64,000 bases of DNA, taken from the NCBI RefSeq assembly GCF_017355855.1, contig NZ_JAFEWD010000007.1, forward strand, positions 1 through 64,000, written 5' to 3'. The notes beneath the pieces were generated by a model, which did no database searches, was not told the DNA's origin, and saw only the letters and a program-made list of their open reading frames with translations. The translations under genes were made by a program, and so were the position numbers. The stretch comes from Pedobacter sp. SYSU D00535. Lineage in GTDB: Bacteria > Bacteroidota > Bacteroidia > Sphingobacteriales > Sphingobacteriaceae. Below, one piece after another: positions 37,788 to 46,100 of the stretch (position 1 is its first letter; every line of letters begins with the position of its first letter).

Positions 37788-38984
37788 ATGAAACGAAGAG
37801 ATTTTCTGAAAAATACGGCCCTGGCATCTGGAGCCTATCTTATTCCCTCTTTTTTAAAACCACTGGAAGCCCTGGCTACCAGTCAACTTTCGGGATATAA
37901 GAATTTGGTGGTTGTGCAACTTTCGGGGGGGAATGATGGATTGAATACGGTAGTTCCCTTCGGAATGGATGCCTACTATCAAAAACGGAAGACCATTGCC
38001 CTACCTCAAAACCAATTGATAAAGTTGAACGAAATTCAGGGACTTAATCCTAATATGACTGCTTTGCGAGAAGTTTACGATCAGGGTTGGATGTCAGTTC
38101 TTAATAGTGTGGGTTACCCTAATCCCGATAGGTCTCATTTCCGTTCTATGGACATCTGGCATTCGGCGAGTGACTCGAGCGAATACCTGACCACAGGATG
38201 GATTGGAAGATATCTCGATTCAAATTGTCAAACCTGTAAAGATCCGCATACTGCGGTAGAAGTAGATGATACACTATCTCTTGCATTAAAAGGACAGCTG
38301 CGGAAGGGAATCGCGGTGAAAGACCCCCAGCAGCTATTTCGAAACACGAGGGAGCCATTTTTTAAAGAACTGATTAAAGCTCAAGATGATCACCTTAACG
38401 AAGATAACCTGGGGTACCTGTACAAAACGATGATCGAAACGCAGTCTTCAGCGAGTTACATTCAGGAGCGGTCAAAAACGTATCGCAGTACTATAGAGTA
38501 TCCACAAACTGCTTTCGCTAATCAGCTGAAAACTGTTTCCCAGTTTATTAACAGTGGTTTAAATACACGCGTGTATTACGTTTCATTAAGTGGCTTTGAT
38601 ACTCATACAGGGCAACTGGGTCAGCAGGGGAGGTTGTTAAAGCAGTACAGCGAAGCGATGGCTTGCTTTATCAAGGAACTGAAGGGCACTGGCAAGCTAG
38701 ACGACACCCTCGTTTTGACTTTCTCGGAATTTGGACGCAGAGTGGAGCAGAACGCAAGCAACGGAACCGACCACGGAACAGCGAACAACCTTTTCATCTT
38801 TGGAGGAAAACTAAAAAAGCCGGGGATTTACAACGAAGCACCCGATCTTACTAATCTTGAAAATGGAGATTTAAGATATAAAATTGACTTTAGGGAAGTG
38901 TACGCGACCGTACTTGATAAATGGTTAGATGTAGAGGATAACGGAATCCTCAATAAGAAATTTTCAGGCTTGCATTTTATTTAG
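37788..38984 (+). CDS. DUF1501 family protein, Tat-exported
   Basis: This 398-residue protein has a twin-arginine signal (MKRRDFLKNTALASGAYLIP). It belongs to the sulfatase/phosphatase-like DUF1501 family. It shows VVVQLSGGNDGLNTVVPFG near residue 43, SGFDTHTGQLGQQGRLL near residue 268 and TFSEFGRRVEQNASNGTDHGTANNLFIFGG near residue 310, with metal-ligand-like Asp and His. It is co-transcribed with the DUF1800 gene and ends at a terminator. Substrate unknown; a periplasmic or surface role is inferred from the signal. Confidence 0.87.
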   Translation: MKRRDFLKNTALASGAYLIPSFLKPLEALATSQLSGYKNLVVVQLSGGNDGLNTVVPFGMDAYYQKRKTIALPQNQLIKLNEIQGLNPNMTALREVYDQGWMSVLNSVGYPNPDRSHFRSMDIWHSASDSSEYLTTGWIGRYLDSNCQTCKDPHTAVEVDDTLSLALKGQLRKGIAVKDPQQLFRNTREPFFKELIKAQDDHLNEDNLGYLYKTMIETQSSASYIQERSKTYRSTIEYPQTAFANQLKTVSQFINSGLNTRVYYVSLSGFDTHTGQLGQQGRLLKQYSEAMACFIKELKGTGKLDDTLVLTFSEFGRRVEQNASNGTDHGTANNLFIFGGKLKKPGIYNEAPDLTNLENGDLRYKIDFREVYATVLDKWLDVEDNGILNKKFSGLHFI

Positions 38985-38993
38985 TTTTAGTTT

Positions 38994-39025
38994 ACCGGGG
39001 TGGCGTCCTGTCATCCCGGTTTTTT
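38994..39025 (+). terminator. Terminator of the DUF1800-DUF1501 operon
   Basis: Arms accggggtg (38994-39002) and catcccggt (39012-39020) pair with one G-T and are followed by a T run. Confidence 0.7.
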
Positions 39026-39692
39026 AGTTGCAGCGTTCCTCAAGCAATTTATCGGCCTTATTGCTGCCTAAGTTTTTGACAAAATTTAAGTCTTCACAAG
39101 CACTTTCTCTATCTCCCTGCTTCAACTTCTGCTGCGCTTGTCGAATCATCCTGTCAATAAATCGTTCATTGTAGCCCAGCTGCTCCTTTAAGTTGAGTAT
39201 ATGCTGTTCTTCGCTACCTGCGGGCTTTCCTGCCGACCGCTTCGCATAGTAATTTGTAATTGCGTTTGTTAAGTCTTCCCGGGCTTTATACGTGGCTATC
39301 GCTTCCCGGATATCATCAGAAGTTCGTTCATCACAATTATATTCACGTAATGAAAAGTTTATAGGAAGGGTAAGATATTGAGTAGTGTCAAATGACGAAG
39401 GCACTAGCCATCTACCAGAAGTGAGGCGGATGATGCGCAGCGCCTCATCATCCAAATCAGTACCAAAACCTTTTTCTATTTTCGAATCTACAATTCTTCC
39501 TGCCTTGTTTAACTGAAAACTTACTTGGACAGTCCCTTGCAGGCAGTTTTGCCGCGAGTACTCAGGATAAATAATACTGCGCGAGATAAAGGCGTCCAAA
39601 TTCTTCTGGCCTCCCTTGAAGCTAGGAGTATCGCTACTTATAAAAACCGTAGCGAGAAGTAGCCAAAAACTTGTTAGCCAGTTCAACATCAT
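39024..39692 (-). CDS. TonB C-terminal domain protein
   Basis: This 222-residue protein has an N-terminal hydrophobic signal (NWLTSFWLLLATVFI). A TonB-like C-terminal domain lies at ~35-115 (YSRQNCLQGTVQVSFQLNKA, then DDEALRIIRLTSGRW). A helical 120-195 tail holds ASENGG-free, Glu/Gln-rich helices and ends with a Cys. It lacks a proline-rich linker, so it is not a classical energy-transducing TonB. Two adjacent start codons (39692, 39689) are possible. It is convergent with the DUF1501 gene. Function unknown. Confidence 0.65.
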   Translation of the reverse strand: MMLNWLTSFWLLLATVFISSDTPSFKGGQKNLDAFISRSIIYPEYSRQNCLQGTVQVSFQLNKAGRIVDSKIEKGFGTDLDDEALRIIRLTSGRWLVPSSFDTTQYLTLPINFSLREYNCDERTSDDIREAIATYKAREDLTNAITNYYAKRSAGKPAGSEEQHILNLKEQLGYNERFIDRMIRQAQQKLKQGDRESACEDLNFVKNLGSNKADKLLEERCN

Positions 39693-39719
39693 ATAGCAAG
39701 ATACTGAATAACAGTGGAT

Positions 39720-40409
39720 TTATTCAAATGTGTGACAAAGAATAATATTCGGGTCGGGGCTGTTTTTGAGGTATTGCTCTCGTTCAGAAAATTTGCAAAC
39801 TCCGGGATAGTCTCCTTTCAACCCTTGCATATCTTGAATAAGTTGAAAATGAAGATGAGGTGGCCAACCGCCATTTTCAGAAGCATCTCCCAATTCAGCC
39901 AGCTTTGATCCGGCTTCGAAAAGTAGTCCTTCCTGAAGTCCTGCAATAGACGCCAGGCTGAGGTGGCCATAAAGAGTGTAAAAACAGGTTTCCGGATACC
40001 GGTGTTCCAAAATGATAGTAGCTCCGTAATCGCCAAAATTATCGTTGAAGTTGAAGCTGTGTACAAAGCCATCAATAGGAGTGTAAATGGTAGTTGCCAC
40101 GGGGCCCCAGATATCTGCCCCTAAATGCAACCTTCTTGGCTCATTCGCAGTGTCGAACAATTCGCTTCGTCTGTAAATAGTTCGATGCTCATTGTAGCCA
40201 CCAACTCCGTACCTGCAGGCGGCTTTTTGTAATTCGCTCTTTACCCAGTCTGTAAAGAGCGGTGTATCTGCCAGCAACTCCGAATTCAAATTCTTATTGG
40301 CGCCAGTAAAATCAAGGGGAAGTACTTTGTCCTTCGTTTTATCAAACTCTACCACTTTGCTGATCTTGGTATCAGTAAGTAGCAGAGCAATTTTAGAGTT
40401 ACTTTTCAA
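39720..40409 (-). CDS. M23-family metallopeptidase without signal peptide
   Basis: This 229-residue protein has a LytM/M23 zinc peptidase core. The motifs are HLGAD (HxxxD) near residue 96, a YTLYGHLS segment near residue 145, and HLHFQ (HxH) near residue 185. Such enzymes cut peptidoglycan crosslinks. Unusually, its N-terminus (MKSNSKIALLLTDTKISKVV) is not a normal signal peptide. Either it is exported by another route or it acts on something else. It lies 10 bp after rbfA in the same direction. Confidence 0.8.
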   Translation of the reverse strand: MKSNSKIALLLTDTKISKVVEFDKTKDKVLPLDFTGANKNLNSELLADTPLFTDWVKSELQKAACRYGVGGYNEHRTIYRRSELFDTANEPRRLHLGADIWGPVATTIYTPIDGFVHSFNFNDNFGDYGATIILEHRYPETCFYTLYGHLSLASIAGLQEGLLFEAGSKLAELGDASENGGWPPHLHFQLIQDMQGLKGDYPGVCKFSEREQYLKNSPDPNIILCHTFE

Positions 40410-40418
40410 ATCCTAATT

Positions 40419-40793
40419 TTATTCTTCGGAATCCGGTTGTCTCGGTTCTTTACTTATCTTATCAAAAATTTTGTCCATCCGCTCTACGTATTCGTTCGTA
40501 TCGTCTACGAAGAACTCCAGCTGAGGAACAATGCGAGCCTGATCTTTTATTCTGCTTCCTAGCTTGTAACGAATCTCGCTCGCATGTGCTTTTATAGTAT
40601 TGAGGGATTGAGCTGTATTCTGATTGTTGAAAAAGCTAAGGAAAACCCGTGCTATTGCTAAATCTGGTGTTACTCTTACTTTCGTGATTGTTACCAGGGT
40701 ATTCGGTAAATAATTCATCCCTTCCCTTTGGAAGATTGCTGCAAGGTCTTTTTGTATTACTCCTGCAAATTTCTGCTGACGTTTGGATTCCAT
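40419..40793 (-). CDS. rbfA: 30S ribosome-binding factor A
   Basis: This 124-residue KH-like protein helps 16S rRNA maturation during 30S assembly and cold growth. The family signature is IQKDLAAIFQREGMNYL near residue 14, then VTITKVRVTPDLAIARVFLS near residue 32 and the C-terminal IVPQLEFFVDDTNEYVERMDKIF. It is of normal length. It lies between hflX (65 bp upstream) and the M23 gene. Confidence 0.94.
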   Translation of the reverse strand: MESKRQQKFAGVIQKDLAAIFQREGMNYLPNTLVTITKVRVTPDLAIARVFLSFFNNQNTAQSLNTIKAHASEIRYKLGSRIKDQARIVPQLEFFVDDTNEYVERMDKIFDKISKEPRQPDSEE

Positions 40794-40857
40794 AACGAAG
40801 GTTGTTTTAGTATGATCAGACTGGTTCTGATAGTTTGTTTTTTTGCTGCGATGACTC

Positions 40858-42063
40858 CTAGTCTTCGTTCTCCATGTCGATATCCGGATAAAGTAGCTTA
40901 TCGTATGGGTAGCGTTGCTGATGTATCGCTTTTACTTTTCCGTAGAGTAGCTCTCTAAACTCTTCCACATTGTCCTTATTCAAGGCGGAAATAAATACAG
41001 CCGGACTGTTATGTTTACTCATCCAGGTGTTTTTAAAATCCTCAAGGGTAATAACTCTTCCGCTTTCATGGTCTTCTGGTTTGAAAGCGTCAATTTTGTT
41101 GAAGACGGTAATGATCTCTTTGTCAACCGCACCCAGATCCTTCAACGTATCATTCACCGTTCGAATATGATCTTCGAAATTAGGGTGAGAAATATCTACA
41201 ACATGAATCAAAATATCTGCTTCTCTTACTTCATCCAGGGTAGATTTAAAACACTCTACCAGGTGATGCGGCAATTTCCGGATAAAACCGACGGTGTCTG
41301 AAAGAAGGAAGGGCAGGTTTTCTATGACTACTTTGCGTACGGTAGTATCCAGCGTCGCAAATAGTTTATTTTCTGCAAAAACCTCCGATTTCGAGATCAT
41401 ATTCATGATCGTTGATTTTCCGACGTTGGTGTATCCCACTAACGCCGTCCTAACCAGCTGGCCGCGATTTTTCCGTTGAGTCGCATTCTGTTTATCGATC
41501 AGCTTTAGCCGTTCTTTTAGGAGGGAAATCTTGTCGGTAATAATCCGGCGGTCGGTCTCGATCTGACTTTCTCCAGGTCCACGCATCCCGATACCCCCTT
41601 TTTGTCGCTCCAAGTGAGTCCAAAGACGTGTTAGTCGCGGTAGTAAGTACTGGAGTTGGGCTAATTCTACCTGCGTTTTGGCCTGCGCCGTTTGTGCCCT
41701 TCTCGCAAAAATATCCAGGATTAAATTACTTCGGTCCAGTATCTTAATCTTCAACTCGCGTTCGATATTCCGAAGCTGCGAGGGACTAAGTTCGTCGTCG
41801 AAAACAACGATGTCAATCTCTTCAGATTCAACGTATGCTTTTATCTCTTCGAGTTTACCTGTTCCCACGAAAGTGGCCCGGTCAGCTCTCTGAAGCTTCT
41901 GTGTAAATGTTTTTTCTGTTACTCCGCCTGCGGTGTCTACCAGAAATTCTAACTCTTCCAGATACTCACGCTCCTTTTCTTCAGACTCATCGGGAGTGAT
42001 GATTCCCACTAAAACGGCCCGCTCGGGCTTAATAGCAGTATCGTAAAATTTCTGTCTTGCCAT
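40858..42063 (-). CDS. hflX: Ribosome-splitting GTPase HflX
   Basis: This 401-residue GTPase rescues stalled ribosomes under stress. The N-terminal HflX domain has FVGTGKLEEIKAYVES near residue 68. The G domain has GYTNVGKSTIMN (G1) near residue 210, DTVGFIRKLPHHLV (G3) near residue 255 and NKID (G4) near residue 325. Between them is the RGPGESQIETDRR signature. It is downstream of trpC by 57 bp and upstream of rbfA, so it may be read through from trp in part. Confidence 0.95.
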   Translation of the reverse strand: MARQKFYDTAIKPERAVLVGIITPDESEEKEREYLEELEFLVDTAGGVTEKTFTQKLQRADRATFVGTGKLEEIKAYVESEEIDIVVFDDELSPSQLRNIERELKIKILDRSNLILDIFARRAQTAQAKTQVELAQLQYLLPRLTRLWTHLERQKGGIGMRGPGESQIETDRRIITDKISLLKERLKLIDKQNATQRKNRGQLVRTALVGYTNVGKSTIMNMISKSEVFAENKLFATLDTTVRKVVIENLPFLLSDTVGFIRKLPHHLVECFKSTLDEVREADILIHVVDISHPNFEDHIRTVNDTLKDLGAVDKEIITVFNKIDAFKPEDHESGRVITLEDFKNTWMSKHNSPAVFISALNKDNVEEFRELLYGKVKAIHQQRYPYDKLLYPDIDMENED

Positions 42064-42120
42064 TCTTTTTTAACAACTAATATGAGTATCTGATTTGTTA
42101 AAGGTTAAAATGAGATCGGA

Positions 42121-42942
42121 TTATTTCAACTGTGCTACAAACTGTTGAATAGCTGCCCCCGGATCCTTTTCTCTCATAAAATTTTCCCCGATCAAAAATC
42201 CATTGAATCCGGCTTTTTTGAGGTCTTTAATAGTTGCCGGGTTACTAATTCCACTCTCTGAAATCTTTAAAAATTGATCCGGAATCAAATTCACCAGATC
42301 GTAAGAGTGTTGCAGGGAGACGGAGAAGTCTGCCAGATTTCGATTATTTACACCAATTGCATCCAAGTCATCGCAGATAGTGTGCTCCAATTCAGCAGCA
42401 TTGTGCACTTCCAGAAGGACGTTCAAGCCGATGCTCTTGGCTAGCTTGGCAAATTGGGCAACTTGTTCCGGACTAAGAATTGCGGCAATAAGTAAAATAA
42501 TATCGGCACCGATCGATTTTGCTTCCAGGATTTGATACTCATCAAGAATAAATTCCTTGCGCAGGATGGGGATTTGATTAAGCGGACGAGCCTGCAACAC
42601 GTCTTCCATATGTCCGCCAAAAAATTTCTGGTCCGTCAAAATGGATAAAGCGGATGCTCCCGCATTTGCATAGTCCTGCGTTACGTCCGACACAAAGACT
42701 TCACTGTTTATTACTCCTTTTGAGGGAGAGGCCCTTTTAAACTCCGCGATAATACCTGTGCGTTCTGGATCCAAAATAAACTGGCGGATAGAGTAGCATT
42801 CCCGGTGAAAGTACTCACTCTCTTCCAGTCTGATAATAGGGGTGTTCTGACGTGCTTCCAACACCTCTTTATGCTTTTGCACCACTATTTTGTCCAGTAT
42901 TGTATTTCCTGAACCTGTGATTGGCGTATATCCTGTACTCAT
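42121..42942 (-). CDS. trpC: Indole-3-glycerol phosphate synthase
   Basis: This 273-residue TIM barrel closes the indole ring in tryptophan synthesis. It shows FKRASPSKGVI near residue 89, LTDQKFFGG near residue 121, RKEFILDEYQI near residue 146, and GVNNRNL near residue 196 with SESGI near 229. It is 5 bp after trpG. It is the third and last trp gene of the unit. trpD, usual between trpG and trpC, is missing here, as are trpF, trpB and trpA. Confidence 0.95.
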   Translation of the reverse strand: MSTGYTPITGSGNTILDKIVVQKHKEVLEARQNTPIIRLEESEYFHRECYSIRQFILDPERTGIIAEFKRASPSKGVINSEVFVSDVTQDYANAGASALSILTDQKFFGGHMEDVLQARPLNQIPILRKEFILDEYQILEAKSIGADIILLIAAILSPEQVAQFAKLAKSIGLNVLLEVHNAAELEHTICDDLDAIGVNNRNLADFSVSLQHSYDLVNLIPDQFLKISESGISNPATIKDLKKAGFNGFLIGENFMREKDPGAAIQQFVAQLK

Positions 42943-42947
42943 TCTTT

Positions 42948-43529
42948 TTAGGCCTTTTCCGGACTTTTTGTTAACCAGTTTTTAATCATTTGTTTGCCGT
43001 GTTCTGTTAGTACCGATTCAGGGTGAAACTGAACGCCCCGAACATCGTATTTCAAATGGCGTAAGGCCATTATTACCCCCTCGGCATCTTTTGCTGTCAC
43101 TTTTACTTCTTCAGGCAGACCTTCTCTGCTAACTGCCCAGGAGTGATACCGGCCAATGTTGAAGGATGAAGGGAGTTCCGAAAAAAGTGTTTCCTCTTCG
43201 TCCAGCACTTGCATTGCAGTGGCGCGGCCATGAACGGGGTATGATAGATTGTATAAGCTTCCGCCAAACACTTCCGCCATGGCCTGCATTCCCAAACACA
43301 CTCCTAAAATGCTTTTGGTTGGTGCGTAGGTTTTGATAACGTCTAACAATAAGCCCGCTTCTGACGGTATTCCAGGCCCGGGAGAAAGCAATATTTTATC
43401 GAATTGCTCCACATCGCTCAGGTCAAATTTGTCATTCCTCCAAACTGTAGGTTCATATCCGCACTCGTGCAACAGGTGCACCAGATTAAAGGTAAATGAA
43501 TCGTAATTATCAACAACTAAAATCTTCAT
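42948..43529 (-). CDS. trpG: Anthranilate synthase glutaminase subunit
   Basis: This 193-residue class I glutamine amidotransferase supplies ammonia to TrpE. The N-terminus ILVVDNYDSFTFNLVHLL, the oxyanion region LSPGPGIP near residue 50, the nucleophile in GVCLGMQAM near residue 81, and His/Glu in GVQFHPESVL near residue 168 are all present. It is 2 bp after trpE. A shared role with para-aminobenzoate synthesis (pabA) is possible, but the leader and neighbours point to tryptophan. Confidence 0.95.
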   Translation of the reverse strand: MKILVVDNYDSFTFNLVHLLHECGYEPTVWRNDKFDLSDVEQFDKILLSPGPGIPSEAGLLLDVIKTYAPTKSILGVCLGMQAMAEVFGGSLYNLSYPVHGRATAMQVLDEEETLFSELPSSFNIGRYHSWAVSREGLPEEVKVTAKDAEGVIMALRHLKYDVRGVQFHPESVLTEHGKQMIKNWLTKSPEKA

Positions 43530-43531
43530 CG

Positions 43532-44962
43532 TTATATCTTTTCAACTTGTGGAACTATACTGCCCGCCATCTCTATCGCTTTTCGTAAAGCCATTATTTT
43601 ATTATTTACCTCGTTTAATTCGCTTTGTGGATCTGAGTCTGCCACGATACCTGCTCCTGCCTGGTAATGCAATACGTTGTTCCGGCTCATGAATGAGCGA
43701 ATCATAATGGCATGATTAAAGTCGCCATTAAAGCCCATAAAACCGATAGCACCGCTGTAGAAGCCTCTTGGTCCGTTTTCGAAACGATCTATTAAAGTCA
43801 TCGCCATGTATTTCGGTGCACCGCTCAATGTTCCTGCAGGGAAGGTGTCTCCTACTACGTAGAACGGGTTCGCGTTTTCCTGAAGCTGGCCAGTAACTTT
43901 TGATACCAGGTGAATAAGATGCGAATAGTACTGCACTTCCTTAAACGCTTTTACCTGCACATTATCGCAGTGCCTGCTCAGATCATTTCGTGCGAGATCC
44001 ACCAGCATCACGTGTTCGGCGCTTTCCTTTGGATCATTCTCCAGCTTGGTTGCCAGCTCGGCATCCAAAACATCATTCCCGGTTCTTCTGAATGTTCCGG
44101 CAATCGGGTAAATGGTAGCCTCCCTGTTCTTAATAGTTAACTGAGCTTCAGGAGAAGATCCGAACAGCTTGAAGTTACCATAGTCGTAGTAGAAGAGGTA
44201 CGGTGATGGGTTGATGGATCGCAGGGCTCTGTAGACGTTGAATTCATCCCCAGTAAAAGCTTTCGAGAAACCACGGGAAGGAACTATCTGAAAAACGTCT
44301 CCGCGGAAGATATGTTGCTTCAGGCTTTCAACTACCTGAATAAACTGCTCGTCGGTGAAGTTTGAATTTTCTTCTGCTGTCGACTCAAAGGGATATTCAG
44401 GGAAGTTCTTGTTCTGTATCAGGTACTGAAGGCGCTCCAGACCCGACTCCTGTTCTTCGTCTGCCAGGTGTTCAAAAAGGTATAATTCGTTTTTGAAATG
44501 ATCTATTGCAATAACATAGCGATAAAGATGATACTGCATTAGCGGGATGTCTCGCTCTCCCCTGCGTTCTGTTGTAAGTTTGATATCTTCAAAAAACTCG
44601 ATGGTCTCATAGGCGAAGTAGCCGAAGAGGCCATTTGAGCTAAATTTAAACGGAGTATCGAGGCTTGATTCAAAGCTGCTGCGGAATTTGGTAACCTCGT
44701 CAGCAAGTTTCAGACCGCCGATCGCTACCTCTTCTGTGGTGCCGTCGGGAAAGTAGGTGCTGAGGGTATTCTTGTCAAGGACAATTCCTGCCATCGGGTC
44801 ACAGCAGACGTAGCTCATACTATTCTCCCGGCTGTGGTAGTCCGAACTTTCAAGAAGCAAGCTGTTCGGAAACACATCCCTTAACCGCAGGTAAATACTT
44901 ACCGGAGTAGTGGTGTCTGCAAGCAGTTTTTTATATGAAGTTTTTAACGAAAATTTTCTCAT
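43532..44962 (-). CDS. trpE: Anthranilate synthase component I
   Basis: This 476-residue chorismate-using enzyme makes anthranilate with TrpG. The chorismate-binding domain has VPSRGFSKAFTGDEFNVYRAL, SPYLFYYDYGNFKLFGSSPEAQL, PIAGTFRRTG, DLARNDLSRHCD and GAPKYMAM. The N-terminal part contains the LLESSDYHSRENSMSY feedback site. It is preceded by a leader peptide with three Trp codons and an attenuator, which identifies it as trpE rather than pabB. Expression is expected to rise when charged tRNA-Trp is scarce. Confidence 0.95.
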   Translation of the reverse strand: MRKFSLKTSYKKLLADTTTPVSIYLRLRDVFPNSLLLESSDYHSRENSMSYVCCDPMAGIVLDKNTLSTYFPDGTTEEVAIGGLKLADEVTKFRSSFESSLDTPFKFSSNGLFGYFAYETIEFFEDIKLTTERRGERDIPLMQYHLYRYVIAIDHFKNELYLFEHLADEEQESGLERLQYLIQNKNFPEYPFESTAEENSNFTDEQFIQVVESLKQHIFRGDVFQIVPSRGFSKAFTGDEFNVYRALRSINPSPYLFYYDYGNFKLFGSSPEAQLTIKNREATIYPIAGTFRRTGNDVLDAELATKLENDPKESAEHVMLVDLARNDLSRHCDNVQVKAFKEVQYYSHLIHLVSKVTGQLQENANPFYVVGDTFPAGTLSGAPKYMAMTLIDRFENGPRGFYSGAIGFMGFNGDFNHAIMIRSFMSRNNVLHYQAGAGIVADSDPQSELNEVNNKIMALRKAIEMAGSIVPQVEKI

Positions 44963-44981
44963 GTTTTTGATGATTTAAAAT

Positions 44982-45008
44982 AAAAAACCCGACGTTTTCG
45001 CGTCGGGC
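44982..45008 (-). terminator. trp attenuator (intrinsic terminator)
   Basis: On the minus strand the 7-bp arms cccgacg and cgtcggg (44988-44994, 45001-45007) with a 6-nt loop are followed by TTTTTTATTTT, 20 bp before the trpE start. The 5' arm (45000-45008) can alternatively pair with 45056-45064, at the end of the leader frame. Confidence 0.85.
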
Positions 45009-45053
45009 TATATTTATTTTTCGGTTGAATGATCCTATCCTAATAAACATACC

Positions 45054-45113
45054 TTACCCGGCGCATGCTGTTGCTTGCCACCACCAGATCTTAGTATGCA
45101 GAGAGTCTAACAT
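45054..45113 (-). CDS. trpL: trp leader peptide with three Trp codons
   Basis: A 19-codon frame reads MLDSLHTKIWWWQATACAG then TAA. Three consecutive TGG codons lie at 45078-45086. The frame is followed by an intrinsic terminator and then trpE. Its last codons (GCGCCGGGT, 45056-45064) can pair with the terminator's 5' arm: seven Watson-Crick pairs, one mismatch and one wobble. Stalling at the Trp codons would free this stretch and prevent termination. Completed translation to the stop would cover it. The peptide is regulatory, not functional. Confidence 0.85.
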   Translation of the reverse strand: MLDSLHTKIWWWQATACAG

Positions 45114-45158
45114 TTGCACAAAAAAAAGTAAAGATTTTTAAAAACGCAAGTTTATTTT

Positions 45159-45605
45159 TTAGACTGTAGTTGCAAGTAAGGGACGGCCGCTAAGGAGTAT
45201 TCCAGCTAGAACAGTCAGTAAGCCAAGCGTGAAAAATATAGCGATAGTACGATGTTTTATTAAAGAAGAAGTAGCCTTTTTGTGCTTAGAATACCCCACA
45301 GTAATGAGTACCGCAGCGATAATCATCATTACCCCGTGCTCCACTGTCCAATATCTTGCCAACTCATCTTTCATTGCTGCGCCCATATCGTTGGTCATTA
45401 CCAGTGGGCTAACAAAGTATAGAATGATTCCGATAACGATCTGAATATGGGTGGATATCAGTGTCAGCAGATTGAATATTTTGTTACCCTTCGAATATTC
45501 TTTATTTCCAAACCATCCCGCAAAGGCTAATAAGATAGCCACCACTATGGCAATGAGTATTACAAAGCGTGTGATAGAGTGAATTTCGAGTAGTGCTGGA
45601 TACAT
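45159..45605 (-). CDS. Four-helix membrane protein, possibly cytochrome b-like
   Basis: This 148-residue protein has four hydrophobic helices (about 12-32, 45-67, 88-105 and 122-143). His residues near helix ends (THIQIVIG, VEHGVMM, KHRTIAIF) could bind haem, but that is a guess. No other motif is seen. It lies 62 bp after the response regulator in the same direction and ends 46 bp before the trp leader, so it may be the last gene of the signalling cluster. Confidence 0.6.
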   Translation of the reverse strand: MYPALLEIHSITRFVILIAIVVAILLAFAGWFGNKEYSKGNKIFNLLTLISTHIQIVIGIILYFVSPLVMTNDMGAAMKDELARYWTVEHGVMMIIAAVLITVGYSKHKKATSSLIKHRTIAIFFTLGLLTVLAGILLSGRPLLATTV

Positions 45606-45667
45606 TGAGTTTTAATTTGTTGGATCAAAATAACGAAAAAGTTATTGCTTTCCCTATTTCAATTGAA

Positions 45668-46093
45668 TTACGAAGCAAATATTTTACGGATGTGAAATTG
45701 AAAGAAGCCATCCATCGAGTCGGTACGCTTGCTGTTATTGTTAAAATTCAAGGGTTTGATAAGATAACCTGAAACTCCAAGTTGCTCTGTTGTTTTACGG
45801 TCGGCTTCGTCCCCGGATGTTGTCATTACGAACACTTTAATGTCCTTTAGCTTTTCATCCTTCCTGAGCGCCTTCAAAAATTCGATACCGTTCATCTTTG
45901 GCATGTTAAGATCCAACAGGATTACATCGGGGTGAAGTTTTATTTCGCCGTTGTTGCTCTTCAACATCTCCATTGCTTCTATCCCATTATAGGCAGTATA
46001 TAGTTCGTAATCGAGATCATTTTTTTTCAAAGATCTTTCCACGCTGATCACGTCCAGTTCATCATCTTCTACAAGTAGTATAACCTTTTTCAT
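45668..46093 (-). CDS. Stand-alone response regulator receiver
   Basis: This 141-residue single receiver domain has no output domain. It has the acidic pocket VEDDELD, the phosphate acceptor Asp in VILLDLNMPKMNG near residue 60, the conserved Thr in VMTTSGDEAD near residue 92 and the Lys in YLIKPLNF near residue 113. It is of the phytochrome-type (Rcp-like) class that passes phosphate on. It is 7 bp after the CHASE3 kinase, which is its probable donor. The output is unknown. Confidence 0.9.
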   Translation of the reverse strand: MKKVILLVEDDELDVISVERSLKKNDLDYELYTAYNGIEAMEMLKSNNGEIKLHPDVILLDLNMPKMNGIEFLKALRKDEKLKDIKVFVMTTSGDEADRKTTEQLGVSGYLIKPLNFNNNSKRTDSMDGFFQFHIRKIFAS

Positions 46094-46100
46094 GTGCTTA

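Noticed and set aside
42948-44962. Para-aminobenzoate synthase (pabA/pabB) instead of trpG/trpE
   Set aside because: The Trp-rich leader, the attenuator and the adjoining trpC make anthranilate synthase the better call.
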